Assembly: GCF_000423485.1 (NCBI RefSeq)
Contig: NZ_AUIB01000011.1
Coordinates: 1 to 57,043, forward strand
Length of the DNA: 57,043 nt
Direction: 5' to 3'
Origin: Propionimicrobium lymphophilum DSM 4903
Lineage (GTDB): Bacteria; Actinomycetota; Actinomycetes; Propionibacteriales; Propionibacteriaceae
Shown: in pieces, positions 1-9,272 of the stretch
How the letters are laid out: each line of letters begins with the position of its first letter
Numbering within the stretch: position 1 is the stretch's first letter
Made by a program: the position numbers and the translations under genes
Notes under the pieces: generated by a model
The model's input: only the letters and a program-made list of their open reading frames with translations
Database searches by the model: none
Told to the model about the DNA's origin: nothing

Positions 1-356
1 GACCAACAAGAACCATCAAAGCCCTGCAAGGTCACAACCCAGCAGAAACAGTCTAACAGACAATCCCCAAAAAGTCAAGCCCACTGTGGAATTTTTGTTG
101 CCGTCTGACTCGTTTCCTCGCCAGGCGACTCGACCAACATTACGAGGTTCATTCCGTCATGTCAAATCGAATTTTTTGTTTTTGCTTCTTGTTGCTTTTG
201 CCTTAGGACGCAACAACTCACTGTTTCTTCAGTTCGTTTTTCGAAGCGAAAGTGAACGATAGCCCAACATGGGACAGATGACAAATCGGGCATAAAAAAC
301 TTATTGCCAGCGCAGTTTTACGCTCAGATCCCTAACAGGCGCGTATATCGTGCGCT
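1..356. other. Left-edge stretch without a recognisable gene
   Basis: No convincing coding region is seen on either strand. The stretch is A+T-rich with T-runs around 167-200. It has a possible small hairpin near 235-275, where a TTCGTTTTTCGAA-like segment faces GCGAAAGTGAACG. The 3' end of the exonuclease gene follows on the minus strand. Confidence 0.4.
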
Positions 357-1595
357 TCAGCTAAACCTCAGAATTGACTCGACAGCTGATTCAGCAATAA
401 CCGGTATTCCGTACTGCCTAGCTTTCTTTGTTTTACCTGATGATGAGTCTGGATCTCCAGCAATTAAAACTTTAGTCGCTTTCGCAATGCCAGCGTTCTT
501 GACTCCTTTAGATTCAAAGAAGCCATCCCAATACTCTCTTGAGTGCAGGATAGGACCTGTTACACAAACCCGATCACCAACAAAAAGATCGATACATTCG
601 TCCAACGCATGGCATGCCACAGTAACCAGATTAGTTTGACTCGCATATTCTGCGAATTTCTCATCACTAATGCTTAGACCCAAGTATTTGGCTATGGCAC
701 TGACAGTGGAGCGCTCATTTTCAGTGAGTACTCCGTCTTCGTATGCAGCTTGCAGAAGTGAATCCAAATAATTAGCGTGCATCAGTTGCAGTGCTTTTGA
801 AGAAAGCTCATGCGCAGCTGCATAAGTCAAGATTCTTTCCTGCTCTTGGAAAGACATTCGTCTATCAAGAAAAACGTCATCGAGCATCTTGAAATAACTC
901 GCAACCTCATCAGAATCTGGCACATCTCGATTAGCTACCGCCTTAGTCACCCAGCTTCCGTTGGCCAATGAATCATATGCTTTTTTAGCGTCCGTACGAG
1001 AAAATAACACCGGCCGAGAGACAGGGTCACTAAATCTGTAGCCGCAGAAGCTATCTGTGTCAGTTACAGCCTTACTAAAAGAATAATGGCTGCGAGATGG
1101 AGTTCGATCCAGTAGATAGCGAAGAAGCTCCGCCGTCGCCATCGCATCAGATAAGGCACTGTGAGCGAGTTGATTAATTATTCCTAATGCCTCGCATATG
1201 TCACCCAACTTTCTGGTTGGGAGATCTAAATAAGCCTTGGATAACTGCAAAGTATCTAAATAAGGGATACTTTCAGCTCCAAGAGCACCAGCAGCAGAAA
1301 GCTCTCGGGCAAGAAAACGAGCGTCAAATGAAGCGTTGTGCGCAACGAAGACACTTTCGTTCAGCTCCGAACCGATGAAGTCAGCAATATCTGAAAAAGC
1401 TGGCGCCCCAACAACGTCCCTAGCCGATATCCCATGAATGCCAGACGCGCCTATATGCCGTCTTGGATTAACGAGAGTTTCCCAGCTGTCGACGACTTTG
1501 CCATCAGGATCTAACCGAACTAAGCCAAGCTCGACGATCCGATCTTTGCTAGATAAGCCCGTCGTTTCGAGATCTACGACAACAAAGCCACGCAT
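357..1595 (-). CDS. DEDDh 3'-5' exonuclease with C-terminal BRCT domain
   Basis: This 412-aa protein begins with an exonuclease domain of the DnaQ/epsilon family (about residues 1-165). The DEDDh metal-binding residues are visible: D8 and E10 in VDLETTG, D91 in HNASFDARF, and H145 with D150 in AHSALSD. Residues about 230-310 form a helical region resembling a TerB-like segment (LLQAAYEDGVLTENE). The last 75 residues look like a BRCT domain (DRVCVTGPILHS, then ATKVLIAGDPDSSSGK). Proteins of this build in actinobacteria are annotated as exonuclease or DNA polymerase III epsilon-like, probably acting in repair rather than as the replicative proofreader. The gene stands alone, is A+T-richer than the genes to its right, and ends beside tRNA-Thr. 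The exonuclease call is firm; the physiological role is inferred. Confidence 0.88.
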   Translation of the reverse strand: MRGFVVVDLETTGLSSKDRIVELGLVRLDPDGKVVDSWETLVNPRRHIGASGIHGISARDVVGAPAFSDIADFIGSELNESVFVAHNASFDARFLARELSAAGALGAESIPYLDTLQLSKAYLDLPTRKLGDICEALGIINQLAHSALSDAMATAELLRYLLDRTPSRSHYSFSKAVTDTDSFCGYRFSDPVSRPVLFSRTDAKKAYDSLANGSWVTKAVANRDVPDSDEVASYFKMLDDVFLDRRMSFQEQERILTYAAAHELSSKALQLMHANYLDSLLQAAYEDGVLTENERSTVSAIAKYLGLSISDEKFAEYASQTNLVTVACHALDECIDLFVGDRVCVTGPILHSREYWDGFFESKGVKNAGIAKATKVLIAGDPDSSSGKTKKARQYGIPVIAESAVESILRFS

Positions 1596-1723
1596 GGCAG
1601 AAGCCTAACCTTTTCTCATGGCGGGAAAAGAAAGACCGAAAAATCACAATGCTTTAGGCGTGAAACGTAAAAACGGCACCAGTGAAATATAGAACTTCAA
1701 CAGGTAAAACTCGATTAAAAGAG

Positions 1724-1799
1724 TGGAGCCACCTACCAGAATCGAACTGGTGACCTATTCATTACGAGTGAATCGCTCTACCGACTGAGCTAAGGTGGC
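1724..1799 (-). tRNA. tRNA-Thr (anticodon CGT)
   Basis: On the minus strand this folds as a cloverleaf. The acceptor arm GCCACCT pairs with AGGTGGC. The anticodon stem ATTCA/TGAAT closes the loop CTCGTAA, giving anticodon CGT (threonine ACG codons). The T-arm contains GTTCGATTC. A discriminator U and an encoded CCA end at 1724. The 3' end faces the A+T-rich exonuclease region. Confidence 0.95.
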
Positions 1800-1908
1800 A
1801 CGCCCGCTAAAAGCAGACCAGGCAACTATATCGACGAAACGGGCAAAGATAAAACCAGCGGGGTACACACGAGCAACTCACCCGGGCACTCCGCCGGTCT
1901 AAGAAAAT

Positions 1909-2847
1909 TTATTCGGCGTCGTCAGACGAGTCGTAGCGCTGCTCGATCTGCTTTGCCTTGGCCTTTTCGCGGGCCGCGGCGATCGCCCACTTCTGGCGGC
2001 TGCGTCGCGGAGGAAGCTCCACGTACCCCATGCAGACCAGAATGATGGCCATCTGGATCTCGAGCATGCTGGCCTTAAAATCGGAGCCCGGATACCAGGG
2101 CCCCTCCAGGGCATCTTCGCTGACCTCGTCACCACGGGTGAAGGTCGGGATCGGCAGAAGCATCGCACCGTCCCTAGCCGATTCCATCAGCTCAGAGGTG
2201 ACGCGGAACGGCACGAACTCTGCGCGGTGACGCGGCGGCGCCGAACGGGTGATGACCACGTCGGCGGATTTGATGGCCTTGGGCAGGTCTTGCCAGAAAA
2301 GTGACCCGGAAGTCTGAAAGCCGCGTGGGCAGCACTGGCGCAGGTTGAGGCCAAACACCCTGGAGGCTTCCAGCCAGCCGCGAGCGTGGGCGCCATCGGG
2401 GCCGACGAAAACATAGTTAAGCTTTTGCCAATCTGGGCGACGCTTGCGGATTTGGTAGATATCCGAAAGCACCTCGGTTGGGTTGTTGCGGTCGGACATC
2501 GTCACGATGACCGGCATCGGGCTTTCTGCTGCGAGCGTGCGCACAATCGGAAGGTTCTCGTGACGGACCATCATCGCGGACGCGAAGTTCGCCAGCAGCC
2601 CGGTGAAGTCGCGGGGATCCTCGTTACGTTCGAGAGCCATGGCGTCAAGAATGATGGCGTGCGCACCCAGCTTGTCGATGGCGTGCTCAGCCATGGAACG
2701 CCAGAACACCGACTCCTGCGGGATGAACAGGGCGATGCTTTTACCCTTCAGAGGTTCTGTATCAAGATTTTTAAGCCGATCTGCCAGGTCGAACACGGCT
2801 TCAAGGTCGTCTTTAACCCAGTCAGTAAGCGCGAGAAGATGCTTCAT
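1909..2847 (-). CDS. Aspartate/ornithine carbamoyltransferase-like protein with altered motifs
   Basis: The protein of about 312 aa is collinear with ornithine carbamoyltransferases over both halves. It starts MKHLLALTDW; I prefer this ATG to one six codons upstream because it matches the family start, although neither has a clear ribosome binding site. The motifs are changed. The carbamoyl-phosphate loop S-T-R-T-R reads S-V-F-W-R (residues 46-50). The HPTQ motif reads NPTE (122-125) followed by the conserved VLSD. The HCLP loop reads LLPIP (230-234) with no cysteine. Aspartate and ornithine transcarbamoylases normally need the first arginine and the histidine. It may therefore be a transcarbamoylase for another substrate, or a non-catalytic homologue. 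No arginine or pyrimidine genes are adjacent. The tail after residue 275 is basic and charged. Confidence 0.75.
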   Translation of the reverse strand: MKHLLALTDWVKDDLEAVFDLADRLKNLDTEPLKGKSIALFIPQESVFWRSMAEHAIDKLGAHAIILDAMALERNEDPRDFTGLLANFASAMMVRHENLPIVRTLAAESPMPVIVTMSDRNNPTEVLSDIYQIRKRRPDWQKLNYVFVGPDGAHARGWLEASRVFGLNLRQCCPRGFQTSGSLFWQDLPKAIKSADVVITRSAPPRHRAEFVPFRVTSELMESARDGAMLLPIPTFTRGDEVSEDALEGPWYPGSDFKASMLEIQMAIILVCMGYVELPPRRSRQKWAIAAAREKAKAKQIEQRYDSSDDAE

Positions 2848-2959
2848 TCTTTTATCGTGGCACATTTAAAAGTTTTTTGTTACACGAAGCGCACAATCTA
2901 CTTTGCTTTTCACAGGTACGCTTTAACCATCCCAGACAGCCCAACCGGACGGAGACCAG

Positions 2960-3922
2960 ATGCCCAAAGTGTCCATTATAATGCCGGCGTACAACGCGCA
3001 GGAAACCGTCAAGCGAGCAGTGAGAAGCGTCTTTGCTCAAGACTTCGCCGACTGGGAGCTCATCATAGTCGACGATGGCTCCACCGACGACACAGCAGAA
3101 ATACTACAACAGTTATCTGAGGAGCTCAATGACGAGCGGTTAAAGCTAGTTCTTAACGAGCCGAACAGAGGGCCTTCCGGTGCGCGCAACAAGGGGCTAG
3201 AAATAGCCACCGGCGAGTGGCTAACCTTCCTAGACTCCGACGACGAATTCACCTCGCGCAGGCTGAGCAGCGCGTTGGAGAAGGCCGGGCCCGTAATCGA
3301 CATAGTCGTCTGCAGGCACGAACTCCGACAGGTCGACGAGAGCTCGCGCATCAGGGGCATTAAGAAATCGGGTCCGATCAACGGCAGAGACTTTATAAAC
3401 GCCGTGATTAGCGAACAGGTCACTAACTATTCCTGGGACAAGATCTTCAGGGCGTCCAAGGCTGGGCAGGTAAGGTTCCGTCCGATACTGCGGGCGGAAG
3501 ACAAGATCCACACGGTCGAGTGCGCGGTCTATGCTCGGAAGGTGGCCTTCACCGACTATCCAGGAATTAGGTATTACGTCTCTCCAGGTTCCCTGACATG
3601 GGGGCGAGTCAGCACTGACGAAGAGACCGAGCACCTGTTATCCTGCCTAGCGGACTTGGTCTCGGCGCTACCTGAAAGCAAGAAGACCCGACTGGCTCTC
3701 AAAGCAAGCAGGACGCTAACCTACCTCTCCGTCGCGCACCAGCACCTTTTCCAAAAGAGCGACCCGTCTGATCTTAGAAACAATTTTAGTTTTGGTGACG
3801 TTCTTGCTACCGCCAGATTCCAGCCATTATTTGCTGTCGCAGGGGCTATATTCAAGATCTCTCCTCGCGCTTATTCATGGCTGTACAAGAACTACATTGG
3901 GAAAAGATACGGTCTTCAGTAA
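2960..3922 (+). CDS. GT2-family glycosyltransferase
   Basis: This 320-aa cytoplasmic glycosyltransferase has a GT-A fold. It starts with VSIIMPAYNAQ, has the nucleotide-sugar motif VDDGSTD (residues 38-44) and a DXD-type metal site LDSDDEF (91-97). The ATG follows a GGAG site at 2950-2953 by six bases. The C-terminal 100 residues are variable and probably bind the acceptor. It opens the surface-glycan region, is transcribed away from the carbamoyltransferase-like gene, and is followed by a second GT2 gene. The sugar and acceptor cannot be predicted. Confidence 0.88.
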   Translation: MPKVSIIMPAYNAQETVKRAVRSVFAQDFADWELIIVDDGSTDDTAEILQQLSEELNDERLKLVLNEPNRGPSGARNKGLEIATGEWLTFLDSDDEFTSRRLSSALEKAGPVIDIVVCRHELRQVDESSRIRGIKKSGPINGRDFINAVISEQVTNYSWDKIFRASKAGQVRFRPILRAEDKIHTVECAVYARKVAFTDYPGIRYYVSPGSLTWGRVSTDEETEHLLSCLADLVSALPESKKTRLALKASRTLTYLSVAHQHLFQKSDPSDLRNNFSFGDVLATARFQPLFAVAGAIFKISPRAYSWLYKNYIGKRYGLQ

Positions 3923-4007
3923 ACCGTCCGGAGTCGTCCTCGCCGATATAGTGTCCGCGAGATAATCTTTATAGAAGTTATTCAAAATCACTGATTGGAG
4001 AGCCGTT

Positions 4008-4739
4008 GTGGTTCGTACGCTAATCATCATGCCTGCCTGGAATGAGGAAGAAGCGATTTCTGAAACCATACATGAGGTTCGTCAGATCGTGCCTCAAATG
4101 GACCTACTAGTAGTTAATGATGGATCGACAGACAACACAGAAAAAGTAGCGACCGCAGCAGGAGCTAAGGTTCTAACGCTTCCATTCAACTTAGGCGTCG
4201 GCGGGGCGATGCGAGCAGGCTACAAATATGCTGAGCTCTTTGACTACGATCAGGCAATTCAGCTAGACGCTGACGGGCAACATGACCCGCGGAATATCCA
4301 GTCAGTATTAGACGGTCTGAATAAAACCAATATTTCAATTGGTGCCCGTTTCGCTGGCAAGGGGAGCTACCAGGCAAGAGGGCCCAGAAAATGGGCAATG
4401 AATCTTTTAGCTGGAATTATTTCTAGGCTCGCAAAAACCAGGCTCACGGATATAACTAGTGGATTCAGAGCCGCGGACCGTCTGGCGATAAAACAGTACT
4501 GCAAGCACTACCCAGCTGAGTATCTTGGCGATACTGTCGATTCATTGGTCGTCGCCATTCGCTCCGGCCTAACTGTCAGCCAGGTTGGCGTAGAGATGCG
4601 AAAAAGACGAGCAGGAGTTCCTTCAAACAACCCTATTAAGGCTGCAATCTACTTGTTTAGATCACTTCTTGCTCTTTTAATAGCAATGACGCGACGACCA
4701 GTAAAACACCACGATCTTTCTGATGGAGGCCAGGCATGA
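4008..4739 (+). CDS. Dolichyl-phosphate mannosyltransferase-like GT2 (polyprenol-phosphate glycosyltransferase)
   Basis: The 243-aa protein has the DPM1-like layout: LIIMPAWNEEEAI at the N terminus, VVNDGSTDNT, then the catalytic LDADGQHDP metal motif and a DITSGFRA segment. Such enzymes transfer a sugar from a nucleotide donor to polyprenyl phosphate at the inner membrane face. The start is GTG at 4008 after TTGGAG (about 3995-4000). Its stop overlaps the start of the next gene by four bases (ATGA). The next gene is a DUF2304 membrane protein, a pairing that recurs in many polysaccharide loci. The gene is visibly A+T-richer than its surroundings. Confidence 0.88.
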   Translation: MVRTLIIMPAWNEEEAISETIHEVRQIVPQMDLLVVNDGSTDNTEKVATAAGAKVLTLPFNLGVGGAMRAGYKYAELFDYDQAIQLDADGQHDPRNIQSVLDGLNKTNISIGARFAGKGSYQARGPRKWAMNLLAGIISRLAKTRLTDITSGFRAADRLAIKQYCKHYPAEYLGDTVDSLVVAIRSGLTVSQVGVEMRKRRAGVPSNNPIKAAIYLFRSLLALLIAMTRRPVKHHDLSDGGQA

Positions 4740-5101
4740 AAACTTCAATTTTCTTCTTAGCAATCTGCATCGTTGTCCTTTTCGCGGTAATTTACATGCT
4801 TCGCTCCAGAAAACTCCGCGAAAAATATGCTATTTTCTGGCTAACAATCGGCATCATGATAGTTGTTCTAGCGGCTTTTCCTAAGGCTCTGGTATGGGCC
4901 GCTACAGTAACTGGGTTCGAAGTACCTTCGAACCTATTGTTTGCTCTGGCAATAATTCTTTTGCTCGGGGTTGCTCTCCAGTTGAGCCTTGAGATCTCCC
5001 GTGATGAAGACAAAATCAGGACGCTAGCAGAACACGTAGCTATCCTAAATCTTGAAATCAAATCATTACGACACAACGACGGAACAGGCCGTAAGAATTA
5101 A
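4736..5101 (+). CDS. DUF2304 family small membrane protein
   Basis: The 121-aa protein has three predicted membrane segments (about residues 4-21, 33-52, 66-85), followed by a charged helical tail that could form a coiled coil. The order (N-terminal helix, REKYAIFWLTIG, later ISRDEDKI) fits DUF2304. These proteins accompany DPM1-like glycosyltransferases and may anchor or assist them; no enzymatic role is known. Translation is coupled to the upstream gene through ATGA. The end overlaps the convergent flippase gene by four bases. Confidence 0.8.
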   Translation: MKTSIFFLAICIVVLFAVIYMLRSRKLREKYAIFWLTIGIMIVVLAAFPKALVWAATVTGFEVPSNLLFALAIILLLGVALQLSLEISRDEDKIRTLAEHVAILNLEIKSLRHNDGTGRKN

Positions 5102-6369
5102 TTCCCTTCACAAACATCACTCATCCGAATACCTAAAAGATGAACCGCCATCCCAGTAAGCGGAGAGAGTATAAGAGCCGTGATTGAGCGAGCTGTGACA
5201 TCGAAGGGTAGGACTAAGAGCAGAAAGAAAGCCACACAAGCAGCGATAACCCATCCCCAGACATATTCCCTATGTTTATTCAAAGCTATAGACGTTGCTC
5301 CAGACAAAACTAGCCACGCCATAGCCACCGAAGCTAGCGTCAAGAGGCCGATAGTTTTTGATGAAATCTCATAGGCGCCGCCAAACAGAAGTCTCATAAG
5401 CTGAGGACCTATCAAAGCTGCGCAAGCTGATAACGCAATACCAACACCTAAAATGATGACTTGTAGCTTGAGCAGCATCTTCATACGACCACTATTTGCC
5501 TCAGCCACCCATGTGATTAAAACACCTTGAAAAGCTTGAAGCGGAATCATGATCGGCGATCTGGTTAAAGAGACAGCAAGCATAAGAGTTGCTAACAGTG
5601 CCGGGTCTTCCCCATCTGAAGTTATCTCCAGCATTGTGGGGAATCCTGTGACTAATGCAGCCCATGCTGCAGAGCTAAGCATCGCTTGAAGATTATATTT
5701 AACTAGGCGCGCTACTGAAACATCTGCTCTTTTTCTAAGCATATTTTTGCCCGTGGCCCCTAATAGAAACAGTAGCCATGTTGCAGAAGGAATCGCTGAT
5801 GCAATTTCAAGACCAAGCAAATCTGCAAGATAAAAACCCGCTAGGGCAACGAGCACAAGCCGGATCACGGCCTCTGCCGCCAGTAAAAGTGAATAATGCC
5901 CCCACGCTTTTGATCCGGCAAACATGCCAGATAAAGACATTTCTCCGGAATAGAAGAAAACGCCCACCGATATGGTAATCGTGCCTATTAATGGTGCAGA
6001 AGGTGTTAGCCTTCCCGACCAGAAGATTGAGGAAAGGGCTACTAATAGAGCTCCTACGAGGCCGATGCCCAACGCAGTATAGACAATCTTTGCGCGGCCA
6101 ACGGGCGGATCTCCCTTTTTATCTAACGCGCGCCCAGTCGCTGCTGCTCTTGTTGATTCAGTCTGCGTGCCAGAGATAATTCCAAAAATGCCAAATATTA
6201 ACCCCCAAAATACGAGGAATTCTTTATTCTCCTCGACAGTTAGGGTCCGAGCAGAAATTACTGTCACGAGGAAACTGGAAATCGCAGATGCCGCTGATGC
6301 GAACAAGATTCCACCAGCTTTAGATTTTCCTATAGGGCCAGGGTCCTTTTTTTCGCTAATGTGCACCAC
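5098..6369 (-). CDS. Wzx-like polysaccharide flippase (MOP superfamily)
   Basis: The 423-aa polytopic membrane protein has about 12 hydrophobic segments and no large soluble domain. The N-terminal block AGGILFASAASAISSFLVTVISAR is typical of MATE/Wzx-type lipid-linked oligosaccharide flippases. The start is GTG, preceded by AGGAGG (6378-6383 on the minus strand), which overlaps the stop codon of the upstream antiporter gene. The gene could therefore be co-transcribed with the antiporter although the functions are unrelated. It is A+T-rich like the facing DPM1-like/DUF2304 pair, suggesting that these three genes arrived together. Confidence 0.78.
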   Translation of the reverse strand: MVHISEKKDPGPIGKSKAGGILFASAASAISSFLVTVISARTLTVEENKEFLVFWGLIFGIFGIISGTQTESTRAAATGRALDKKGDPPVGRAKIVYTALGIGLVGALLVALSSIFWSGRLTPSAPLIGTITISVGVFFYSGEMSLSGMFAGSKAWGHYSLLLAAEAVIRLVLVALAGFYLADLLGLEIASAIPSATWLLFLLGATGKNMLRKRADVSVARLVKYNLQAMLSSAAWAALVTGFPTMLEITSDGEDPALLATLMLAVSLTRSPIMIPLQAFQGVLITWVAEANSGRMKMLLKLQVIILGVGIALSACAALIGPQLMRLLFGGAYEISSKTIGLLTLASVAMAWLVLSGATSIALNKHREYVWGWVIAACVAFFLLLVLPFDVTARSITALILSPLTGMAVHLLGIRMSDVCEGN

Positions 6370-6381
6370 TACCTATGCCTC

Positions 6382-7818
6382 CTAGATATTCTGTCGGCTA
6401 CCAACAATATTTTTTACTCTCTTAGCGTCGCCGTGCGACTTGTAGATCAGGTAGGCGCAGTAGGCCAGGATCGCAAGGCCCAGGGCGATGCCGATGATGG
6501 TGGTTACGGTGCCCTCGGCGATGGTGATCAGAACCATGACGGCGAGAACCGGGATCAGGTAGCGAATCGTCCAGCCGATGTAGCCGCCGAAGCTAGGCAT
6601 CTGGACGCCACGTGATTCGGCAACGGACTTGACCATGAAGTTCGGGCCGTTGCCGATGTAGGTCAGGGCGCCCAGCGTCACGGCACCGATGCTGATTGCA
6701 ACCAGGTAGGGCTCGTATACGCCAGCAACCGAAGGCTCGCCGGGCAGCTGAGCCGCCATCTCGAAGAACGTGGCGTAAGTCGGGGCGTTGTCGAGGAAGC
6801 CGGAAAGACCACCCGTGAACAGGTAGAACGTCACCTCGTTGAGCGGCAGCTTCGGAGCGATCTCGGCCAGGTAACGCAGCGCGGGCATCATCGTCGCGAA
6901 GATGCCGATGAACAACACGGCGACCTCGACGATCGGACCCCAGGTGAACTCGTTAAGTTCGTAGCGGATCTTCTTGCTGCCGAAGACAAACGAGCCGACA
7001 ACGGCAAGCCCGAACAGCAGTTCGCGCCACGGAACCCAAGAGGCCCAAGTGGCCGTGCCAGCCTCGATAGCTTGCAGGTCGATGGACGGAACAACTGCAA
7101 CGCCAACGATGATCATCGCGAAGAAGATGAAGTTGATGGCTCCGCGAAGTCGGATAGGCGTCGTGTGGGTGTAGTCCAGCAGCTTGTCGCTTACCTCTTC
7201 CTTCGCGTAAGCGGCGGTGTCCAGCGCGTAGTAAAGCACAAGCAGAAGACCGTTGATGACCAGCCATTCGGGAATCAGGTGGAACGTCCAGGTGAACGGG
7301 ACTCCGCGAAGGAAGCCGAGGAATAGCGGCGGATCACCCAGCGGAGTCAGCAAACCACCGTTGTTGGCGACGATAAGAATCGTGAAGATAACCGTCTGAG
7401 CTTTGCGTTTGCGCTCGGCGTTGATGTTCAGCAGAGGCCGGATCAACAGCATGGCTGCGCCCGTCGTCCCGACAAACGAGGCGATAGCGGCACCGATGGC
7501 AAGAAAGATCGTGTTGTTCTTAGGCGTAGCCCTGATATCGCCCTCGAGATAGATCGACCCGGAAACGACGAACAACGCAAACAACAAAGCGATGAACTGG
7601 AAATATTCGAAGGCCGTGTGGCCAACAGTCACCCAGCCGAAGTTATACGCCATGTAGGCGATGACCGGCACGCCGAGAACAAGAGCGATGCCGAGCTGGA
7701 ACCTCCAGTCCTCCCACTTCTCCGTCGTCGCAGGCACGAGAGGCAGGATGGCGATGGATAACAACATCACCACGAACGGGATGATCGTCCATGCCGGAAC
7801 AGACTCTAATGGAATCAC
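6382..7818 (-). CDS. Sodium:proton antiporter (CitMHS_2/ion transporter superfamily)
   Basis: The 478-aa polytopic protein has about 12 membrane segments. Conserved intramembrane motifs include FVGTTGAAMLLIRP (about residues 114-127) and NNGGLLTPLGDPPL (about 152-165), plus GFLDNAPTYATFF in the second half. The pattern resembles proteins annotated as sodium:proton antiporters or putative citrate transporters (PF16980-like). The start is GTG with only a weak GGTGAAG site upstream. Codon use is G+C-rich, unlike the flippase 12 bases downstream. It probably maintains cation or pH balance; the substrate is inferred from the family. Confidence 0.8.
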   Translation of the reverse strand: MIPLESVPAWTIIPFVVMLLSIAILPLVPATTEKWEDWRFQLGIALVLGVPVIAYMAYNFGWVTVGHTAFEYFQFIALLFALFVVSGSIYLEGDIRATPKNNTIFLAIGAAIASFVGTTGAAMLLIRPLLNINAERKRKAQTVIFTILIVANNGGLLTPLGDPPLFLGFLRGVPFTWTFHLIPEWLVINGLLLVLYYALDTAAYAKEEVSDKLLDYTHTTPIRLRGAINFIFFAMIIVGVAVVPSIDLQAIEAGTATWASWVPWRELLFGLAVVGSFVFGSKKIRYELNEFTWGPIVEVAVLFIGIFATMMPALRYLAEIAPKLPLNEVTFYLFTGGLSGFLDNAPTYATFFEMAAQLPGEPSVAGVYEPYLVAISIGAVTLGALTYIGNGPNFMVKSVAESRGVQMPSFGGYIGWTIRYLIPVLAVMVLITIAEGTVTTIIGIALGLAILAYCAYLIYKSHGDAKRVKNIVGSRQNI

Positions 7819-7929
7819 TTAACTTCACCACTTTCTGTGGTTGGGATGGCCTCAGCTCGCTATCCACGGCGAGAGAGAATTATTTTTTATCAACATGAGT
7901 GATTCTGACACAGCGCCAACCACCCGATT

Positions 7930-9081
7930 TGAACTTTCACCATCTAACACGTTGACAGGCAAGCCGATCAAATAGTTTTCTGGTTTTTACCACTTCGGGC
8001 TTGACAGATGTACAAAGCACCTCTTCATAAAGAAATTGCCCGGGCTTGTGAAATTCCACAACTACTGAGCGTTGTCGGTGGCCATGTCCGTGCAACCATG
8101 GCTGACGTTTGCATAGCCGTGCGAATTTTGCGCCCCAAGGCGCCGCGTGCAGGTATTCGCCCGCCCAGGTGATGCGCTGGGCTAGGTTGACGTCCAGCTT
8201 GTAGCCGCCAGGAGAATCGTGCGGGATTCCGAAGACGGAAGAGTCCATGACCACCGGGTTCTTCTATTCCATGATGAGTTTGGTGCCGGTCATAGCCTCG
8301 AAGCTCTTGCGTCCCGAAGTCACGTAGATCTCGCGCACTTGCTTGCCGTTCTCGTACGCGGAAAGCTTGTGATTCTCGATGTTCACCTTCATGACTCGAT
8401 TAGGGCCGAAGGTGTAGTCCACCTGAGCATTGTTCAACACCCACATTTCTCCCACCAACAGACCCGCAGCGTTCACCTCGACGTGAGCCGTGGTGTTGGG
8501 CTCCCAATAAGCTTTCGGACGCCAATACATGGTGTGCTCGTCCATCCAGCCTCAAGAACCCTCTCGCTCGGGCGTGGTTTTGACGGTGGCCACGGCCATG
8601 ATGGCTTTACGCTCGGCCTGGCCGTAGACCGGCATATCGAAGCGAGCCCACACAGGCATCCTGCTGCCGGCACGCCCCCTGCAAAGAGGAAATCAACCGC
8701 GACAACCCACTGCGGGTCTGGCGTCTGCGCCTGGACCTGCTCGGAGACCTGGTTACCGTCAGTGCCGGTTGCTTTAGTGATGATTGTCACGGTCTGCTGC
8801 AGCGGCAAGCCGGTGTCCGCCTTCCACTTGCCATCGGCGACCTTGCCAGCGGCAGGTTCGCCGTTCTGATCGATCACGTCGACAGAATCTAGTTCGCCAC
8901 CGGTGACGGAGACAGAAATGGTATCTTGGGGCTTGATGTTGCCCAGCCCATTCTCCGTGGAGATAGCGATTTTCGCTGCTTTTGCGACCACTTCCGAAGA
9001 GCTATTCTCATGAATTGACCGGCTACTACAGCCAGACAGAATCAAGGCAAGGGTAATGCCTAAGATACCTATTCTCTTCAT
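7930..9081 (-). pseudogene. Decayed L,D-transpeptidase lipoprotein (YkuD family)
   Basis: Reading the minus strand, an intact 5' end encodes a lipoprotein signal (MKRIGILGITLALILSGCSS, lipobox LSGC) and the start of the Ig-like domain. The reading frame then breaks near 8680. The next frame encodes ARFDMPVYGQAERKAIM, a stop (TGA where family members have Trp), then MDEHTMYWRPKAYW and the start of the YkuD domain (NHKLSAYENGKQV). A second in-frame stop lies near 8262, before PVVMDSSVFGIP and GEYLHAAPW. A further frameshift near 8125 precedes the catalytic motif HGYANVSHGCT, whose cysteine is still readable. Another stop (TAG) follows at NAQ*LWNF. At least two frameshifts and three nonsense codons make a functional product impossible. 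The ancestral enzyme would have made 3-3 peptidoglycan cross-links. Confidence 0.9.
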
Positions 9082-9197
9082 CCTTATTGCAAATAGACGT
9101 TCCCTTGGCTAAAGCTCCATTACCTTCCTTGCCTAATTGGGTTGATACTTAAGCAGCCTAATTACAGGCCTAAAACAAAAACGACGAAACCATAGCC

Positions 9198-9220
9198 ATA
9201 GTGAGGCTTATTGTCACTAT
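9198..9220. promoter_or_regulatory. Interrupted palindrome upstream of a glycosyltransferase gene
   Basis: ATAGTGA and TCACTAT are perfect 7-base arms separated by nine bases, about 53 bases before the ATG of the GT2 gene. The spacing would suit a dimeric repressor or activator. No regulator is assigned. Confidence 0.35.
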
Positions 9221-9272
9221 TAATGGGGTGGTCAGCTAAAATTTATGACTACCGTCTACAAAGGAGAGTTTC

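Noticed and set aside
2386-3120. Plus-strand open frame spanning the carbamoyltransferase-like gene and the GT2 start
   Set aside because: It is antisense to one gene and out of frame with the other, with no family features.
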